DNA of 55,839 bases from IMG/VR virus record IMGVR_UViG_3300023084_000023, positions 1 through 55,839 of that record; one strand, given 5' to 3'. Below are positions 54,893-55,839 of the stretch, piece by piece; position 1 is the stretch's first letter, and every line of letters starts with the position of its first letter. Position numbers and translations under genes: made by a program. The notes beneath the pieces were generated by a model. It was given only the letters and a program-made list of their open reading frames with translations. It was not told where the DNA came from and ran no database searches. Origin of the DNA: a virus.

Positions 54893-54923
54893 TATTTATA
54901 CACTATTCTTTTCTTTTTGTCAA
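54893..54923 (-). promoter_or_regulatory. Dual early/late promoter candidate for the tmRNA
   Basis: TTGACA (54923-54918) and TATAAA (54900-54895) are separated by 17 nt on the minus strand, a good sigma70 promoter. The -10 is also part of an exact TATAAATA late box (54900-54893). Start would fall at about 54886, just before the acceptor piece. The -35 lies in the end of the holin candidate. Confidence 0.8.
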
Positions 54924-55100
54924 GCAAAAAATAATATAAAAAATATAATGCATTAATACAACACCAAAAAACTCATACATTACTATATTTTTTTCTGGTG
55001 TAAATATCATTAAACTTTTTCCAAATAAACCTAAGAGGAATAGAAGGATAAAGTAAGAAGTCATGGGGATACTTAAAAAATACCCCCATTTTAAATTCAT
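54903..55100 (-). CDS. Holin candidate, two membrane segments (65 aa)
   Basis: This 65-aa protein has two strongly hydrophobic segments (about 10-28, SIPMTSYFILLFLLGLFG, and about 40-60, MYEFFGVVLMHYIFYIIFCL) and ends in the basic KRKE. Size, topology and position suggest a class II holin: its ATG overlaps the endolysin stop (ATGA). There is no Shine-Dalgarno, so translation is probably coupled to the endolysin. An alternative start at Met13 lies inside a possible hairpin (ATGGGG 55063-55068 with CCCCAT 55084-55089). Very AT-rich, unlike the endolysin. Confidence 0.6.
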   Translation of the reverse strand: MNLKWGYFLSIPMTSYFILLFLLGLFGKSLMIFTPEKNIVMYEFFGVVLMHYIFYIIFCLTKRKE

Positions 55101-55552
55101 ACCATTAGCTCAAAGTGTGGAGCATCAATAAATGGGCGTCTTCCCTGAGAACGTCTTAAATCAACGTAGGCGTTCATGGCATCTTCCATGGAACCATCCC
55201 ACTCTCTAATGTCATCAATGTGCCAGGCTGCGCCCCAGCGGAGTGCCACACCCTCTTCGATTGCGGCCGCCTTCATTGCATCGGCAACTTCATCATACAC
55301 ATTGATTTCCCAGACGCCACGGCCTCCAACATAGGCCATTAAGTCTACTGCAAGTCCATCAAGATGTTTACTCTTCATTGTTTGACTTGCGCCCTTTGCA
55401 ACTAAAGCCTCTTGTTCTTCGAGCGTTCTTAAACCTTGAATCACTCCAAAATCGACCTCAGTCAATTCGATGGCACGGCTGACAACTCTAACCATGTCAT
55501 CATGAACACCTTCTAATTTAGAAAGTGATCTATTCGATAATTTAAAAGCCAT
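55097..55552 (-). CDS. Endolysin, M15 L-Ala-D-Glu peptidase type (151 aa)
   Basis: This 151-aa protein has the M15C/VanY-like endolysin motifs. SKHLDGLAVD gives zinc ligands H63 and D70, and DAPHFEL gives H146 with D143 as the likely catalytic acid. VIQGLRTLEEQEALVAKGAS is the typical substrate-loop region. The length suits globular endolysins of this class (T5 Lys type). It lacks a signal peptide, so release through a holin is expected, and the overlapping downstream gene fits. Its GC is about 49% by hand count over 55141-55500, far above the surrounding sequence, suggesting recent acquisition. Confidence 0.92.
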   Translation of the reverse strand: MAFKLSNRSLSKLEGVHDDMVRVVSRAIELTEVDFGVIQGLRTLEEQEALVAKGASQTMKSKHLDGLAVDLMAYVGGRGVWEINVYDEVADAMKAAAIEEGVALRWGAAWHIDDIREWDGSMEDAMNAYVDLRRSQGRRPFIDAPHFELMV

Positions 55553-55554
55553 TT

Positions 55555-55839
55555 TTAATCCTTTTCTTTTTCGTTTTCGAAGTTAGTAAATTTAAATGTA
55601 ACGTCATCTGGAGTTAAAGATACGTTATAATCTTGAGTAAAAGAAATATCGGAAGTATCTAAAGTAATACTCATACCATCAGTAATATCCATTCCATCAA
55701 ATGTGATAGAACCTATATCATACTCCCCAGAAAAAACATAATCATTAGAACCAGTAGTCAATGTTATATTTTCTTCTTTTTCTTTTTTAGGAAATGCAAC
55801 AATTTTGGCAGTGTCATCTAAACCATTAAGTCTATTATA
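55555..55839 (-). CDS. C-terminal part of an unknown protein, 5' end outside the window
   Basis: The frame is open from position 55839 to its stop at 55555, giving at least 94 residues without a reliable start inside the window. The visible sequence opens YNRLNGLDDTAKIVAFPKKEK and continues into a beta-rich acidic part with repeated Asp-Ile/Val strands (DIGSITFDGMDITDGMSITLD), ending FENEKEKD. I do not recognise the family. A short TTG-started version (55761) is possible but poorly supported. The endolysin start follows two bases later, so they are co-transcribed. Confidence 0.6.
   Translation of the reverse strand, partial: YNRLNGLDDTAKIVAFPKKEKEENITLTTGSNDYVFSGEYDIGSITFDGMDITDGMSITLDTSDISFTQDYNVSLTPDDVTFKFTNFENEKEKD

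Noticed and set aside
54540-54900. Protein-coding gene in this gap
   Set aside because: Frames are short and broken; the conserved tmRNA elements explain the sequence.

Overview
This window reads as part of the genome of an AT-rich, T4-like marine myovirus that probably infects an alphaproteobacterium (SAR11/Pelagibacter-like, or a relative). The T4-type evidence is a nearly complete baseplate gene set (gp4, gp8, gp7, gp6, gp25, gp5, gp27, gp53, gp48, gp54-like, gp26, gp51), the replication/late-transcription trio gp33-gp59-gp32, and late promoters of the TATAAATA type. The host inference rests mainly on a circularly permuted (two-piece) tmRNA gene of the alphaproteobacterial kind, supported by a DUF1127 gene, PhoH, and very low GC.

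Layout. At 1-12250 (minus strand) there are four large virion or fibre-type proteins. The first runs off the left edge and ends in an acidic 42-bp repeat array. The other three (1107-5816, 5911-10125, 10199-12250) are diverged tandem paralogues. Each of the four has its own candidate late promoter. At 12279-28003 (minus) come a 1873-aa fibre/adhesin, a 398-aa fibre-like protein, a 66-aa small protein, a 2311-aa DUF4815-type structural protein, and baseplate wedge gp8. At 28054-42300 (minus) one tightly packed baseplate operon, read from a late promoter at 42330, encodes gp48, gp53, gp27, gp5, gp25, gp6 and a greatly enlarged gp7. At 42352-47925 (plus) lie gp4, a gp2-like candidate, a gp54-like tube protein, gp26/gp51 (joined by a candidate -1 frameshift site), an EF-hand membrane protein and the tape-measure protein.

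At 47933-48367 (minus) is a micro-operon of three tiny genes including a DUF1127 protein. At 48644-53686 (minus) are gp32, gp59, gp33, a small membrane protein, an unknown protein, a PD-(D/E)XK exonuclease, PhoH and an FmdB-type zinc ribbon. Three sigma70-type promoters here share TTGACA-17-TATANT architecture, and the one before gp33 carries a 37-bp dyad centred on its -10 box. At 53864-55839 (minus) are a small conserved protein, a secreted beta-barrel-like protein, the permuted tmRNA, a holin candidate, an M15-peptidase endolysin and a gene running off the right edge.

How it works together: the early/middle genes replicate DNA and load gp33 for late transcription. Late promoters then drive the baseplate, tail and fibre genes. 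The right-end block combines lysis functions (endolysin, holin) with a ribosome-rescue RNA and an envelope protein. The strongest unusual observations are the phage-borne permuted tmRNA, the gp26/gp51 slippery site upstream of the tape measure, gp5 with two wall-degrading domains, the triplicated fibre gene, and the gp33 promoter dyad. All family assignments are from reading the sequence; no database search was run.
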